This document shows positions 22,540-36,200 of a stretch of 64,000 nucleotides of DNA, piece by piece; the first letter of the stretch is position 1, and each line of letters opens with the position of its first letter. Origin of the DNA: Isoetes taiwanensis (taxonomy: Eukaryota > Streptophyta > Lycopodiopsida > Isoetales > Isoetaceae); NCBI GenBank assembly GCA_021234155.1, contig JAJEKV010000061.1:1887950-1951949 (forward strand), read 5' to 3'. The position numbers and the translations under genes were made by a program. The notes beneath the pieces were generated by a model. That model had not been told where the DNA came from, did no database searches, and worked only from the letters and a program-made list of their open reading frames with translations.

Positions 22540-24181
22540 ACGAGTTGAACTCTGTTGAAAAATCTAAATTTGAGCTTGGGATTCCTAATTAGAAGTTGGG
22601 CTTCTCATAGTTTTGAGGTCGTAATAAATTTTCTTTTTTCCTTCTTTAGGAAAAAGAAACTCTCTTTTGTTCATTTATATACTATATGCAGCCCTCCAAA
22701 AATGGCTTAAGAACTTTGGATGAGACAGTAACTTTTAAGGAAGTTGGTTATCGCCTAGTCCTAGTTTGATTCGTTTATTCCAAGTATTATGGCGTCACGT
22801 TCAAGTTTTATTCCCAACCATTGATCTGGCGAATATTCTAGGTATTGTGCCAGATCAATGGCCATTAGAATTTTGAGAGAAAAATTGCATGCCAATGTCA
22901 ATGGTGTAGAACGAACCTATGGATGCAACGGAAAAAAAAAGGAAGCCAACATAAAAAAAACCCAATGGTGCCAATAAATTTGCTGCACCCAGTCCTGCCA
23001 TAGTATAAACTGGCAGGGCCTTCTGCCATAGCGCCTGCCATAGCCAAGGAAGCAACAAGCAAGACAGAGGGAAAACACAGAAAAGTGAGCTAGCCCGTGA
23101 GCCCCAGTGATTGAAACCCAGATTTCACATAGTGATTCAAATCTAGATTTCAAATCTGGATTCAAAACAGAGATGGAGAGAACCAATCAGACCAGATAAG
23201 CATGTTTCAAGCCATAGATCTGAACATAAAGAACCAAATAAGAACAGAAAACCTCTGTCTGATCCAACCAGTTCGAACCAGTCTGGAGTCCAAAATCCAG
23301 AAGCGATCTGTGGTTTTATTGGCGGCTGCTAGGAAAAAAGGAAAGAAGGAGATCGAAATTGTTAGTCAAAGGTAATTTCCAGGGGAACGAAGCTTCAAAC
23401 GTTCGGATCCGCACTGCTTGTCATCGCTCCTACACAGGACCAGAAAAATAAAGCCCCTGCAAATTCCCTTCTCAAAGCTGCCATAGCCTAGCTCGAACAC
23501 ACTAGCTCACTGGATCGAACTCGGATCTAGCTAGCTTGGCTCTAGATCTAGCTAGGTCAAGAAACAACTTAAATGGCCAAGAAAAAGGCCTCCTCTCTGC
23601 TTCTTAGGAATGCTGTCGGCTGCTCTACAAAGACCGGCCTGCAATAATCAATATAGAAGCTATAACCATAACGAATCTCAATGAACGCACTAGTCCAAAT
23701 TCATCCTTCGGGGAGACACAAAAAAGAAGAAACAACGTATACACGCATTCTTGACAACCTTGAAATCAAGCCCCAAAGAGTCTTGTCAAAACAACCAAAA
23801 GGAAGATTCAAACTCCAAGCCTTCCAACAATTGACACCATTTACGAAAGCGGACACCATCAATTTAGGTTCACGAGGCCACTACGACAGGTGATACAAGG
23901 TGTCAACAACTCATAACATCTAATGAATCAAGAAAGATGAGCATAATGTTGAAAAGGACAACAATGCCAGCCCAGGGCACCAACATAGCGCAATAGTCTA
24001 GAAAAACTACATATGATTTCTACGAAGGTGAGCTATAGCTAACCACAACAATTTTATTTTATTTTATTTTTTACGTAAGAGGACAGAACTCAACGATAAC
24101 TGCCTTAACAATGCCAAAGAAACTATTCTGACGTATCTAAGGGACCCAAGTGGTCCACGGAAAAAAGGAAACCGACTAGGG

Positions 24182-24612
24182 AAAATAAAGACAAGGCAAG
24201 GACAAAATTGAACCAAAGAGCCTAACAACTCAAAGTGTCTTGCTATAAAATCCACAAGGGCTTGAGTATCCATATGCTAAGTGAAGATTGTACCATCAAG
24301 CTGAAGGGAACCACATGCTAAGTGAAAATTGCACCATTTAGGCTACTAGAAAACACTCACAAATTGCAGACAGCATGCTCAATAACATACTCAATAGGGG
24401 CAATAAAGATAAGGCAAGGACAAAATTGAACAAAGAGCCCAACAATTGCTTATTAAAAATCCACAAGGGCTTAAATATCCATATGCTAAGTGAAGGTTGT
24501 ACCATCAGGCTTAAGGGAACCACATGCTAAGTGAAAATTGTACCATCGTAGCTACTAATAAACACTCACAAGATGCAGACAACATGCTCAAGAACAACAA
24601 CATACTCAGTAT
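24182..24612. repeat. Two tandem ~217-bp repeats in unit 2
   Basis: Copy of the pair at 19020-19450, with the same internal CATATGCTAAGTGAA motifs. Confidence 0.7.
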
Positions 24613-26670
24613 GAATGGGTACTTGCTGCTCAAGACCGTATCTAGAAATGGACAAGCGAGGACAAATTGCTTAAAAGAACCACTAATACCTACTAAACAC
24701 ATGAGATGTCACACTCCAAGCAAAATTATGCCATAATAACTAATGAACACTCGTGAGATGTGGACCACAATCTAACACAAATCAAATGTCTACTTACTTG
24801 CTGCTTAGAACTGTATCCAGAATGCACACTTCTAACTCCCACTCTTGCAAAAAGCTAAAACTAATGACATCTGGACAATCAAAAGTAAAAAGCAAAGAAA
24901 TACTACTACCGGTCAAAGTTACTACGTGATAAAAAAGCAACACCTAATGCACTACAATAAATACACGATAAAACAGACTTAGACAAGGATGTCCAACAAA
25001 ATCAAAGTGATGTGGCATAAACTTGTTCAACCATTTCAAGAGTTACCTATATCGTCAGCATCAACAAAAGGTAAGCACACATTATAAAATCAAAGTCACA
25101 TACATGTATCCATATGTTATCTATCTAGCCATCATAAACAAAGACAAGAAGGTAAGCACATATTATAAAAATCAATGTCGCATGCATGTATCCATCTGTT
25201 CATGCGCAAAAAAATGTTAGTTCACAACACATTACAAACTGCCATGGACTATTAGTTTATGAGCATGGTTCTGCAGTGTACTACATCTCTTGCGGTTTGC
25301 AGGGCTCAGCTCATAGCTCCAACACCACGGTGGAGAATCCAGCATCATACATATCCATCTAAGGCCATGGTTGTTGAATCACGAGGAGACAATACGAAGG
25401 CAGCTATGCAGGAAAAACAAGATAACAGCTGCACTTCCACTTGTCAAAATGCTTTGCACAATGTTCTGAAGATCAATACAAGCTAGGATGCAAATAACAC
25501 AAATGGTAAACGGTCAAACACAAACTGAAAAGCCTTAGCAGATTTAGACAGATGGGAAAGAGACCATCATTAAGCAGGAATCTACATCTATCAAAATCTC
25601 ACGGCAAAATCTTGTGTGTATGTAGAACCCGAAAAGCGTCCAAGAACATAAACTATAACAATTGTGATGAAGTCAAATCCTGCCAGAAAAGCATTTACTT
25701 CATAGTGATGTGAAGCTTGGACTATAGAAATAGATTACCACAAATAGACTGGCACAAACTCCAAGGAAGAGAGACATTGGAATTGCTGATCAAGCGATAC
25801 AAATAACACCTGCAAGAGAGAGATAAATATCGATTAGGCCATGGATATGTAAAATTCACAGGAATAGATGACAATACTGCTGGATATTCTGACAAGCATG
25901 AGAGCATGAGGGCACAATAGTTCAGCCAAGAAGCCGCATCAAGCTATGTTCATCTATCTCATCACATCTTCCCTATCTCAACAAATCGGAAAGCATGCTA
26001 ATAGCAAAGTGGCAACCAAACCTATGACCGGAAAAAATACTATGCTAGACCAACAGAAAAGCAAGGAGAAGAGTGACTAAGGATGGGCAAGGAGAAGAGT
26101 AACCAAGGACATAAGGGACGACGACTTCAAAGAAGAGACAACAAAATGCCGGATTACATTACAGAATGTGGACCACTATAAGAATCAAAGAATCAAAGAG
26201 GGAAGAAATGGGGGCAAAAGAGGAATAAGGCAAGCAATGGCATGGGAGCAAACAGATCCAGAATGACTACTACAAAAATCCGTGAACCAACATAAGAAGA
26301 TTGCCAAAACAATTGCCAATTATCCCAAAACTTCTGATAGGCCATCATGACAAGTCTTCAGAGATCAACTAAACTCAAATAAAATGAATATGAGACAACT
26401 TATAGGCTTACCGAGATCACAGGAACTAACCTTACTGAAGGGCTGCCTTAGGCTCAAGAAACACCAATATTAAATGAAGTTAGCCATCTCGGAACCGTCC
26501 ATAGCCGATTACTATCCATGAGTTTGCAATCTTCTAGGTGAACATATCTTGAACCACTTTAATAGATTTAGTACGAGCCACCAATTGCAGCACAACATCA
26601 TACTCCAAGCTCAGAACAAATGCATTCTAGATTGAAGCTAGCCTCAGTAAAATTCTCTACTCCCATTAGT

Positions 26671-27048
26671 CTGTTAGTCAATTTCTTGACAACCCAGGGC
26701 CACAACACTGGGTGGCCGTCAAGCATATCATGCGCTATTTGCAAGCTACAAGGGAGTATGCTTTAATTTATCAAGTTGGTTCTCGCCCCTTTTGTCTTGA
26801 AAAGGGTACTCGATGCGCATTGGGGGTTGGAGACTAGAAGATCCACATCTGCATTTATTTTCTTACTTGGTGACTTTGTGGTTTCTTGGCACATCAAGAA
26901 GCAAACTAGTGTAGCTCTTTCTAGCACTGAAGCAGAGTATTATGCCGCAGGATCAGCCACTCAAGAGGCAATTTGGCTTCGTCGATTACTCCAAGATGTC
27001 TTGCTGGAGCAACATATACCAACTCCATTATATTGTGATAATAGAAGT
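26671..27048 (+). pseudogene. copia RNase H fragment, unit 3, 5' part
   Basis: It reads LETRRSTSAFIFLLGDF, then SSTEAEYYAAGSATQEAIWL, and is cut at 27048 by the LARD. The remainder ([20 protein letters not shown] onward) resumes at 38887. Confidence 0.9.
27044..27048. repeat. LARD target-site duplication, left (GAAGT)
   Basis: GAAGT precedes the 5' LTR and recurs at 38887-38891 after the 3' LTR. Unit 1 has a single copy at the same RNase H position. Confidence 0.95.
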
Positions 27049-28751
27049 TGTGACGTTCCAGCACAGTATACGCTCCCAGGACGTATATTGTACTGCCACG
27101 TCACGCGTACACGCCACCCCGACTGACGTGTACGCCAACGTGTAGCCAAGTGGGTAGCCCCTAGGGGGCAACTTGCTAAGAATGTGCATTAGTATTAATG
27201 TGCACATTTTCCAATGTACACATTAATGTGGGCACACATTTCCATGTGGCCACTTGATGCCAAGTGGGCCATACCCATAGGTGCAATTAATGTGCACATT
27301 TTCCAATGTACACATTCATTAATGTGCACACATTTCCATGTGAGCACATTTGGGTGCACACATTTCCATGTGGGCACATTTGGCCACCTAGCCCTTAAAG
27401 GCAAGTGGGCCCTTTTCCCAATTATCCCACATGCCTAAAGGGGATAATTGGAAACCCTAGCCACCCCCTTGTCTATTTAAGTAGGAGAACCCTAACTTGC
27501 CCATTTTCGTTTCTAGGGTTTTAGAGCTCTGTTTTGGCTGCCTCAAGAGCCAAAACCGCCTCCCAGACTCTGTCTGAGAGAACTGCATCGTTAGTTTTCC
27601 TTGATTCGAGCATTTCAGCAGGATGGTCGAGTTCAGGTCAGGAGGAGGAACTCAAGGATCAGGTATTTAGGCAATTTAGTAGTCTAAACCCCATTTCACC
27701 ATCGAATCGGTGGGTTTAGCCTCTTAAATTGCCCATAGCAGCCCTCTAGAACTCTAGATAGCAGATTCTAACTAAAGAACCTAACTCTATGATATAGATT
27801 AGATCTTGTTCTTTAGTTCTTCTGTGATGTATATGGATGATGTATCTCTGTGAACTCCTTGTATTGGGAAGGGGGGTAGAGACCTAAAGCTTGGTAGTAG
27901 ATGCTCCTAGATTAGCCTCTCTAGCACACTATAGATGCGGCCTGTGCACAAGAGCCACACCTGGTTGTGGGTGAAGGGGCCAGACTGGCTTATAAGGAGG
28001 TTCATGTTCTGACTCTTGAACGACCCCTATGGTGTGTTAGTACTGCCGGGGGTCACTGTGACTAGGTCTAATGGCTTGCCCTTTGCGTGTGGGCAAGGCA
28101 TGGGCCCGACACTCGTGAGGTGGTGAATATGACCTTCCATTGAGTTCAAGTCGGATACGGGCAGTGGCCCTCTAGTCACCTTGAGTCAGCATTGTAGATC
28201 TCTGGAGGGAGAAATCCCTACCTGCCCCATCGGAACTGGGGAGATGTAACCCAGGATATAGCCCCCTTGGCTATGCATCCGGCCGAGGCTCTGATGTCCC
28301 AACACTTTTCAACCTACTCGCAAAAGTGTGCACGGGGAGGGATGGAGTGGACAACCCAATGCCATGTTCTTATGCCAGCCAAATCCATTGCCATGAATTC
28401 TGTCTGCAATGACCTCTGGAGACCCAAGCTTGTCAGTCCATCCCTGTGTCCGAGCCTTGGGTAGGATTTCCTCTATGCATTGTGCTGATCATTGTCTTTT
28501 GCAGATGTGATGTGCCACCCAGAAGGGTGGGTATATGTGTTGCTCTTATATACTGACATGTATGTTTACGCTTCCGCAGCTAGGTAGGCCCTGAGGGAGA
28601 CGGGGTACAATGACCCTTTCACTCTTCCCACTGGAACCCGTCACGGTTGCAGTGTTATGTGAAGGGCCCTGTATCGGCATGGAGCTGGTATGGGGGAAGA
28701 ACTCCTGTTTGTATACGGTGAGTGCACCGTATGCGAGTAGGGGACGTCACA
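27049..28751 (+). repeat. LARD 5' LTR
   Basis: 1,703 bp. The U3 holds repeated TTAATGTGCACATTTTCC and ACACATTTCCATGTG modules (27185-27385), possible enhancer repeats. It differs from the 3' LTR almost only at CTG/CAG positions. Confidence 0.9.
27470..27482 (+). promoter_or_regulatory. Candidate LTR TATA box
   Basis: GTCTATTTAAGTAGG lies ~420 bp into the 5' LTR, downstream of the repeated U3 modules. It is duplicated in the 3' LTR at about 37609. This is a reasonable pol II core promoter for the element. The transcription start is not determined. Confidence 0.5.
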
Positions 28752-28752
28752 G

Positions 28753-28764
28753 TGGTATCAGAGC
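28753..28764 (+). other. Primer binding site (initiator tRNA-Met type)
   Basis: TGGTATCAGAGC starts two bases after the 5' LTR. It is the standard plant LTR-retrotransposon PBS complementary to the initiator tRNA-Met 3' end. Confidence 0.95.
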
Positions 28765-28812
28765 AATGTTCTTGGAGACCAAGAGCAAAGCACTGACCAT
28801 GCTCCCAGTAGT

Positions 28813-29240
28813 ACTAACTTGATAGGATCCTCAAACCTCGAGAAATGGGAAATTTTTTTTTTCTCATTTTTGTAGTATACTAACTTGATAGGATCCTCAA
28901 ACCTCGAGAAATGGGAAATTTTTTTTTCTCATTTTTGTAGTATATGCTAAGCTAGCAACAGTTAAAGTGAATTAGTAGCAGTTAAAGTGAATTAATAGCA
29001 TTTTTGTAGTATATGCTAAGCTAGCAACAGTTAAAGTGAATTAGTAACAGTTAAAGTGAATTAGTAGCAGTTAAAGTGAATTAGTAGCAGTTAAAGAAAA
29101 AAATTAGTGAGCCAAATAGGATGGTCTCACACGTCGCGCCAGAGCTGATTTCTAGAATGTGGAAACAGAAAAAAATTAGTGAGCCAAATAGGATGGTCTC
29201 ACACGTCGCGCCAGAGCGATTTCTAGAATGTGGAAACCTG
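28813..29240. repeat. Cluster of nested tandem duplications in the LARD leader
   Basis: A ~63-bp unit containing GATAGGATCCTCAAACCTCG is duplicated at 28819-28944. A 20-bp unit, GCAGTTAAAGTGAATTAGTA, is repeated about seven times in variants between 28959 and 29095. A ~69-bp unit is duplicated at 29098-29236. Non-coding. Confidence 0.8.
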
Positions 29241-30272
29241 TGTGGGCGCAACGTGTGAGACATTGATCTGAAAACAGTTTAAAAAGTCAAAAAAAATTAG
29301 AAAAGTAACTTAGTAATTCGAATTTCAGCCTAGTAATTAGCTAGATTAGCTTTCTAATCTATTTAAACCTCATCTTAAAAGAATTCCCACAGTAGCAGGA
29401 ATTGAACCTCCCACCCACAGGGTTGAATCCCCCCAAACCCCCCCGTGCCAACCACTGAGGGCGGGCATCGTTTGTGTTTGAATTATAATCCTTATTTAGA
29501 TTTAAGCTATAATAATGTTAGATAATATTAATGGCCAAGCCTTAGACTTAGAACCAAGACCCTTAAGCTAGATAGAGTCATCATCCTGATAGACACCAAG
29601 CCTCCGATCGACATGGCGCGCCAAAATGACCACTCGACTCCCTCGACAAAGGCGAAACAACCCGAGGCCAAGGAGGTTTGAAGGAAACAAGAAGAGGAGA
29701 GGGCGAACGAGAGCGGGAGGCCGGGGGTCAAGAAGCGTGAGAGCGTAAGCTGGTCCAACATTTTGAAGACTCAACAACCAAGACAAGACACACACCAAGG
29801 GAGTAACTCTAATGAAGAAAGATATGCACTTACCAATCATATCAAAGGAGAACCTTATTAATTTCGTAAATGATAAAATTGGTTTAATACAACGTGTTTT
29901 AGAGTAAATTATAACTGTATAAAGTTACTTAATTAAGTTAAGTTATAGAATTCTAGCTTTTGTTTTAGTCAAATTGGAGCTTTTGAGCAAAATTGAGACG
30001 ATGTCTCACACGTCGGCGCCCAGACGGATTTCTAGATTTTAGGAATCGGGTCAGGCGCAACGCGTGAGACCATGCCCAAAAATGCCCAAAACAGACTCCA
30101 AATCGACCAAGTAAGGGGTCAATTCTCACCCTAACTCGATGAGTTTAGTGGAATTACAGCCTTAGATCACTGAAATTGAGTAAGCCTAGCCCAATTAGGA
30201 CCCATGTCTCACACGTCGGCCAGACAGATTTCTACATTCTCAAAATCGGTCTGGGCGCAACGTGTGAGACCT
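29128..30272. repeat. Four copies of a GTCTCACACG...CGTGTGAGAC stem-loop
   Basis: Copies begin at about 29134, 29197, 30003 and 30206. Each starts GTCTCACACGTCG, continues with GATTTCTA, and three of them close with GCGCAACGYGTGAGAC, the inverted complement of the start. The first copy lacks its closing arm because of the 69-bp duplication. The repeated, partly compensated structure sits in the untranslated leader region of the LARD. Confidence 0.7.
29388..29470 (-). repeat. tRNA-derived SINE-like sequence
   Basis: On the minus strand CTCAGTGGTTGGCAC fits a pol III box A and GGTTCAATTCC fits box B, ~50 bp apart with a G-run between. It ends CTGCTACTGTGG. Cloverleaf pairing is not complete, so it is not called as a tRNA gene. 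No target duplication is evident. A tRNA-related SINE head captured in the LARD is likely. Confidence 0.45.
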
Positions 30273-33200
30273 CCAAATTTTGAACCTCCATAACTTGAGC
30301 TACAGAGCTCCAAATCACCTGAAATTTGTTGCGTTAGGACCGTTAGACAGCCTAGAATCCATTTATGACCTCAAATTAGGATAGAAATGTCAAACCCCAT
30401 CTCAAAATGACCAAAATTGCTCAAACACTTGAATTGCTTTCCCAAACTGTAGTTTGTTTGTAGATAGAAGCATACCCCATTAGTAGCTCGCAAGTACTGC
30501 TCTCGGCTCGAAGCTGATGCCTTACTCCTAGGTAGAAGTGCTCAGGAACACCCCTTTGTTATAGTCATCTAGACCTTAGCATAGCAACCCAAGTCCAACT
30601 GTTCGTACACCACCTCTGCTCATGCCCAAGGCATAAACCCTGACCTAATTCTGTGTCCTTCTAATAGAGTTTGACTTATGTAGCCGCCACATTGACACTC
30701 CCTATTGCCAGGATACCTAGAAAGGAGCTAGAGCCTAGAGCTGCCCAAGTCATTCCATGTGTAGAGATTGGACCCCCCCAAACCAACTTTGCTAGGACCT
30801 TAGAGTATACCTCAAACACCATGAGGGCTTTGCAAAACAACCCTCATGTCATGCCATACCACACGTCCTAATGTCCATAGACTTGTAGATTATAGATATG
30901 TCTCTAGTAATGCCGCTCGCTCGAGCCATCTTGCTTGCTTATAGAGCCCAGAATATTGTAGGAGAGCCCTTCAAGTAGACCCTTAGACTCTAGGATACAC
31001 GAGCGTTGCTTTCGAAGTACAGGGCCAGAACCGCAGAAGAGCTAGAGGCGCAACTTCTTGAAGACATCAAGATCCCAGCCGATGTACAGACAGATAAGGA
31101 GAGGAGACCCAAAAGCAGATCCAAGAGAGGGGAAGCACAACGACAAACACCTCAACCGACAAACGAGTAGAACAGGACACCACCGGCCTATCATCAATCT
31201 CCATCAAATGGGAAGAATATTGGTAACCAACGGCACCAAGAATGTTCTAGATGTCAACCTCCCGGCTACCACGTCCACGAGCTCACATCAGAAAGAGGAT
31301 CTCAACGCCTTCACCAACTCGACGCACATGAGTTTCAAATGGAAGAACGCGAGACAACAAAATACAGGTACAGGAAGATGTTAGGCATCGATGTCGCGTT
31401 AGCATCACGAGCTAGGGCCAGAGGGCATAATCTTCCGTCGAGGAGACAACTCATGGCGACACATGAGCGTATAGAAACCGCAGGGAAGACCACCACGACC
31501 TTGCAGCCCAGCAACTCAAGCGAATGTCATGCAACGTCAGCAAAAGAAGCAACCAAGCTAAGCAACAACAAAGCACCTAAGGCTAATCAGGACAAGCTTC
31601 CAGCTCCCTTGCACCAAATAGGAGAACTTTCATCGGTTCCAAAAGGTAGGAGACCATGAGAGGGAGGAGACGATATCAAGGAACATTTCCCCTTCGGCCT
31701 CAGACAAGACTAGGGGCAAGACCAAGGAGGAGAATATTCTGCTCAAACAGAATTCGGACCCGGGAACACCTAGAAACCAAAGGAAGGACGGCTTTTACTA
31801 CGCCAGCCAAGGAGTCACGGACTTCGAATGGTTAGGACCCAAAGGGCCGGAGGAGACGACCTAGCCAGGCAGGTACAAATCACGCAGCAAAGCGACCTCG
31901 GAAGAGCTATGATAGGGCAATGGAGATGACCACACTTCCGTGCACAGGAGAGCCACCTCGAATGAAGCAAAGCCCAAGCAAATGGAGTCGCGACTCGGAA
32001 ATTCAACCCGCGGGGGATTGACAATGCCTGCCACTTGACCACGATCTCGAGCTTCAAGACATTCAAGAATGCCCGACCGCAACAGCCAGTGACCCTACTC
32101 AAGCTCGATCAATGGCACCGCAATCAGCAATCTTGCAACAACACACCGCATGTAGGGGCGTGGCGGTTACCGCATTCCTCGCGGCGAATATACACAACAA
32201 GGAGGAGCATCTTTTCAAGGGATCACATCGGCGAACACTCTTCGCAACTTGAGGTGATCAGCTCGGATCGAGACATAAAGCTCAACAATAGTAGCAGCAT
32301 CTCAAGGAATCCCGGAGTCAACCAGAACGAAGAAGATGCAGCAAAACCGAAGGATCAAACGCGATCGAGGAAGGGAAACCTAAAGGAGTATAAATAATTA
32401 GGTAGATCTTCGTAGTTGTTTTGCAAAAGTGGATGAATTAAAATCCCAATGTAAATGCGTATATGTCTATTGTATATCTAGGATGTCCACATATATAGTG
32501 GAGAAACATGGGTTTAGAGTCATGTTTTAAAGATTTAGCGCTTAGATCAGGAAGCTCCTTCACTTCGACTACCAAAGGAGGAAACAAGGAAGCACAACCA
32601 TAGCCCAAGATCAAAATGGAAGAGCAAGTACGAGGGAGAAACGCCCAGAGCCCAAGCAAACCTTCAACTCCAAACACTTCGGGAACTGCCCTCAAGTAGA
32701 AGACCGCTCGTCCACCCAATGTCAGAACAAGAGACAACACCGATCATGTCAAGATCATCAACGCGGCACCAGGACATCGCCAGGGCGCAACACTACCTCT
32801 TGTAGCAGTGGCAGCACTTGACGAACTTATGACACGAGTGGCCTCAACAATAGAAGGAGGAACGCCCCGACATCAACGAGCCAACTAAGAAGGCAACATC
32901 TCGACGACCATAAGTCCACCTTGTGGTAATATAGGGTGATGTGCTATGACACGTGGATTAGATGGAGATGCACTTACGAAAGGCACCGCGACGAGGAGAT
33001 ATGCCCCCAACAACTAGGTGATGGCTTCGTCAGGTACTCCTACCAGTAATAAGAAGAGAAGAAGCCGACCATATCTCCAACATGTGGCACGTCAAACGCC
33101 CAAGGTAGAAGCATTCGACACCTTAACGACAAGGATAGCAACTGAAGCACCTTCGGCAAAAAGAGAGTTCAAGATAATAGCCAAGCTATTCAACGACAAG

Positions 33201-36200
33201 AGTATATCTAAGGCAGGTACTTCTTCAACTCAAGGGTCAAGCTGTGCAGATATAAGGATCCATCATCCCGACAATATAGCCAGCAGGGAGGAGAGCCATG
33301 ATGCTTTACTTGCCAGAGAGACCGACATGCATAGAGGGACAAAGGTCAGGAACTGAAAGATGGAGAAGTGCTAGCAACCGACTTCTTCCACGAACTCCCT
33401 AGAGGCAACAGGAGGACCAAAACTGACGAGCACAATCAAAGTCACCGGAGGGTACCTCAAGTCAAGAAGACGGCATAGCACTGTGCAACGTGACAACGTC
33501 CAAGCCAGGTGATCGAGGGGATCAAACAAGGAAGTTTGGAAGCTCGATGGAGAAACAACTAGGTGAGGCGAGGCGAGCCGATGACTTGCATGCAACTTGG
33601 TGAACCCAAGGATGGATGATTCAAAGAACAACTGTAGAAGAGAACAACTCCAGAGGAGTATAGCCAAAGGAAGCGCGCACAACCTCAAGAGACGCCTCCA
33701 AATAGCTTCAAGTATCATGAAGGAGGAACAATTACCACCCGAGAACAGGACCAGGAAGCAGACTGAAATGTCGAAGCATCAACGACCAGCACACCTTTCG
33801 TTAGAATGTGATGCAAAGCGTGTTGCGCCATAGTCGACAAACGTCGGAGGGCCCAAGTATTTCAACAAGTTACCCCGGGGTATGAGCTGACGTACAAATA
33901 GGAGGATATAGATCATCAACACCAATGAACACTAATGACATCGCCAGGGAGTAGGTGTGCAACTCGAAGGGAGGCACAAGGGGGACCTAATAGCTCTAGT
34001 AGTAATTGTAATTATGTAAGCTATATGTTTTGCATGTATAGCTCCCTTGTTAATTCTTCCCTCCCATAGCGTAACAAATCAAAGGAAGAGATGTCATGCA
34101 AGTTGCAGGAGTGAAGCAATCAACATCGTCAACACTCTTCGGGCAACACGACAACGACAAGAGGACTCGACGTGTGAGACATCGATGGAGTCGAAGAAAC
34201 AATATCGAATACAGAGTCGTACAAAGAGTTCAAGATGAAAGATCTCTTTCAACGGCGCCACCTTCAGGCATTTGAAAAGCGGCATGCAAGATTCAAGTGA
34301 TCAACTACACCATCAAGCCACCAGCAATGAGAGGCTTCTAGCGAACAAAGTCAACCTCTGCATCAAAGGGGAGCCACCATCAAGGAGACTGAAGTATCGA
34401 GCGACTCGGAAGAACGTTACCTTGCTCCTTCAAGCAGGCAACGAGCGGATGAGCTTCTAGCAAGCTCAAAGATCTAAGGCCATGGGGCCTAGTAGGTTAA
34501 ATGTATGGATGGTAACATCCATATTGGGATTAGAAGGCAATTCCGGATATTCTCGTTGAAAGGATTGCTCAATTGGGAAGGAGACGCATAGGAGTAACTA
34601 AAATTATACACGATTGTTAACAGACATCCAACGTATTGAAACCACTTGGTGAGATTGATCTCCTCGCTAAGAAGGAATCACTACTAGGATAATTGTTGAC
34701 CATGTATAAATCTAGTATCTCCAAAAGAATAATCCAACCGAAAAGAAAAGAAGTAATCTAACAAGTCCGCCAACTTGTTACGATGACATCAATTCAATTG
34801 GTAGGAATATTCCAAGAGTTTAAATAACTAAGAAAGGGGAATCTCTAGAATAATAAAATAATAGTACATGCAAGGTACATCTAAAATAAGAATTATAGTA
34901 ATCAAATAGTCTTTTTGAGACAAAAGGAATTGTCGTCATGACAAAACCTTGTGGTTTAGAATCGTTCTAACTAAGTAGATAACCCATAATTATATTGAAA
35001 TAAATGATAACATAATATGTGCATCCATCTTAGATGGTTATATATGTTAGCTAAGGCTAGTAACTTAATGCGCTAAGTAAGAAGCGTTATAACCTCTTAA
35101 GGGGAGAGAATAGATATGACGTTGTGTGCAATGTCATTGAAGGGGTGCAGACCATTTTCTTTTTGAAGAAAGTGGGAGGGCTCAATCTTATGATTGAAAC
35201 GCGTTCTTGCACCGAATTGACCCATCAGAATAGAGTTCACTCCGCAATGGCCGGGCGAATAGAGCGTAAGATAGATAGATAGATAGCTCGGAGGCCTTCA
35301 ACGTCGCGAGACCGACGTAGTAGTGAACTACACCAACGAAGTGGAGCAAAACTATGGGAGCAATGAACGACCAAGTCACCTCCAAACTACTCGACCTTAA
35401 ATGAGTGGATGCGTTTTAGCCTTAGGTAAGGTATGCATGTATTATAAGCCTTAATGTGTCTTATTGATAAGTTAAATATAGACCCTAATAACCGCATAGA
35501 AATTGTTGTAATGATATGTATCATAGGGAAATAAGTTAAATAACAACGATAATGTGAAGTAGCATGTTAATTAATCCTTACGCAAGGATGCAATTCCTTC
35601 CAAGGATAGCTATAGGTCCTTATAAATATAAATAGAAAATAGAATTGGATATACTTAAGTGCATCTTAGGGATATACTTCCAAGGGTAATGCAGACCCAA
35701 GGAAGAGAATAAGAAGCACATCTAATTCTTGTGTATGATAATTAAAACCCCTCTATAAATACAATAGGTCTAAATCGGGGTTATTGTTTAAATAATCGCG
35801 ATCTAAAAAGTCGTTAAATATTGCAAAGCTTAGAGTAAATATAATTGTACTATCGGAAGTAATGTATCCGATACTATGATAATGTTAATTCATAAATATT
35901 ACCTTAGGGTAATTATGTTAATCACATGCATTAAAGGGCGAAAAAAAAAATTTTGGCTCGGGCATGTCGATTTGTGTTTAGATTAGTTTCATGTGTAGTT
36001 AAGATTAATCTGCTGCATGCAACCTATGCTTGGTATGGATTGCATGCGTTGTTCTACGAGGATGAGACCACTACGGTGATCTCTAGGGCGGGTGTAATGT
36101 CAATGTAGGCATGACCAAGTTTCCTGGGCGAGTGGAAGGTAGATTAGAAAGTCTACTTACGTCCCCACAGGAAGTAGACGACCTCGAGAAAGGAGGTCAT

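Larger units (their letters stand above)
21518..26669 (+). repeat. Tandem segmental array, unit 2 (5.2 kb)
   Basis: This is homologous to unit 1 from its first base to its last 23 bp, minus the ~2-kb segment. The joint is at about 23750, where unit 3 has the same junction. It contains a broken copia RNase H end (21518-22132), an LTR (22141-22539) and the same non-coding flank. Small differences from unit 1 cluster at CAG/CTG positions. Confidence 0.85.

Noticed and set aside
28813-29240. CRISPR-like array
   Set aside because: The short repeats are contiguous tandem duplications in plant retrotransposon DNA without unique spacers or cas genes.
31058-33356. Several 100-120-codon ORFs in the LARD as gag or accessory genes
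   Set aside because: No zinc knuckle, protease or capsid motif. Low-complexity Arg/Ser/Thr/Asn composition suggests chance openings.
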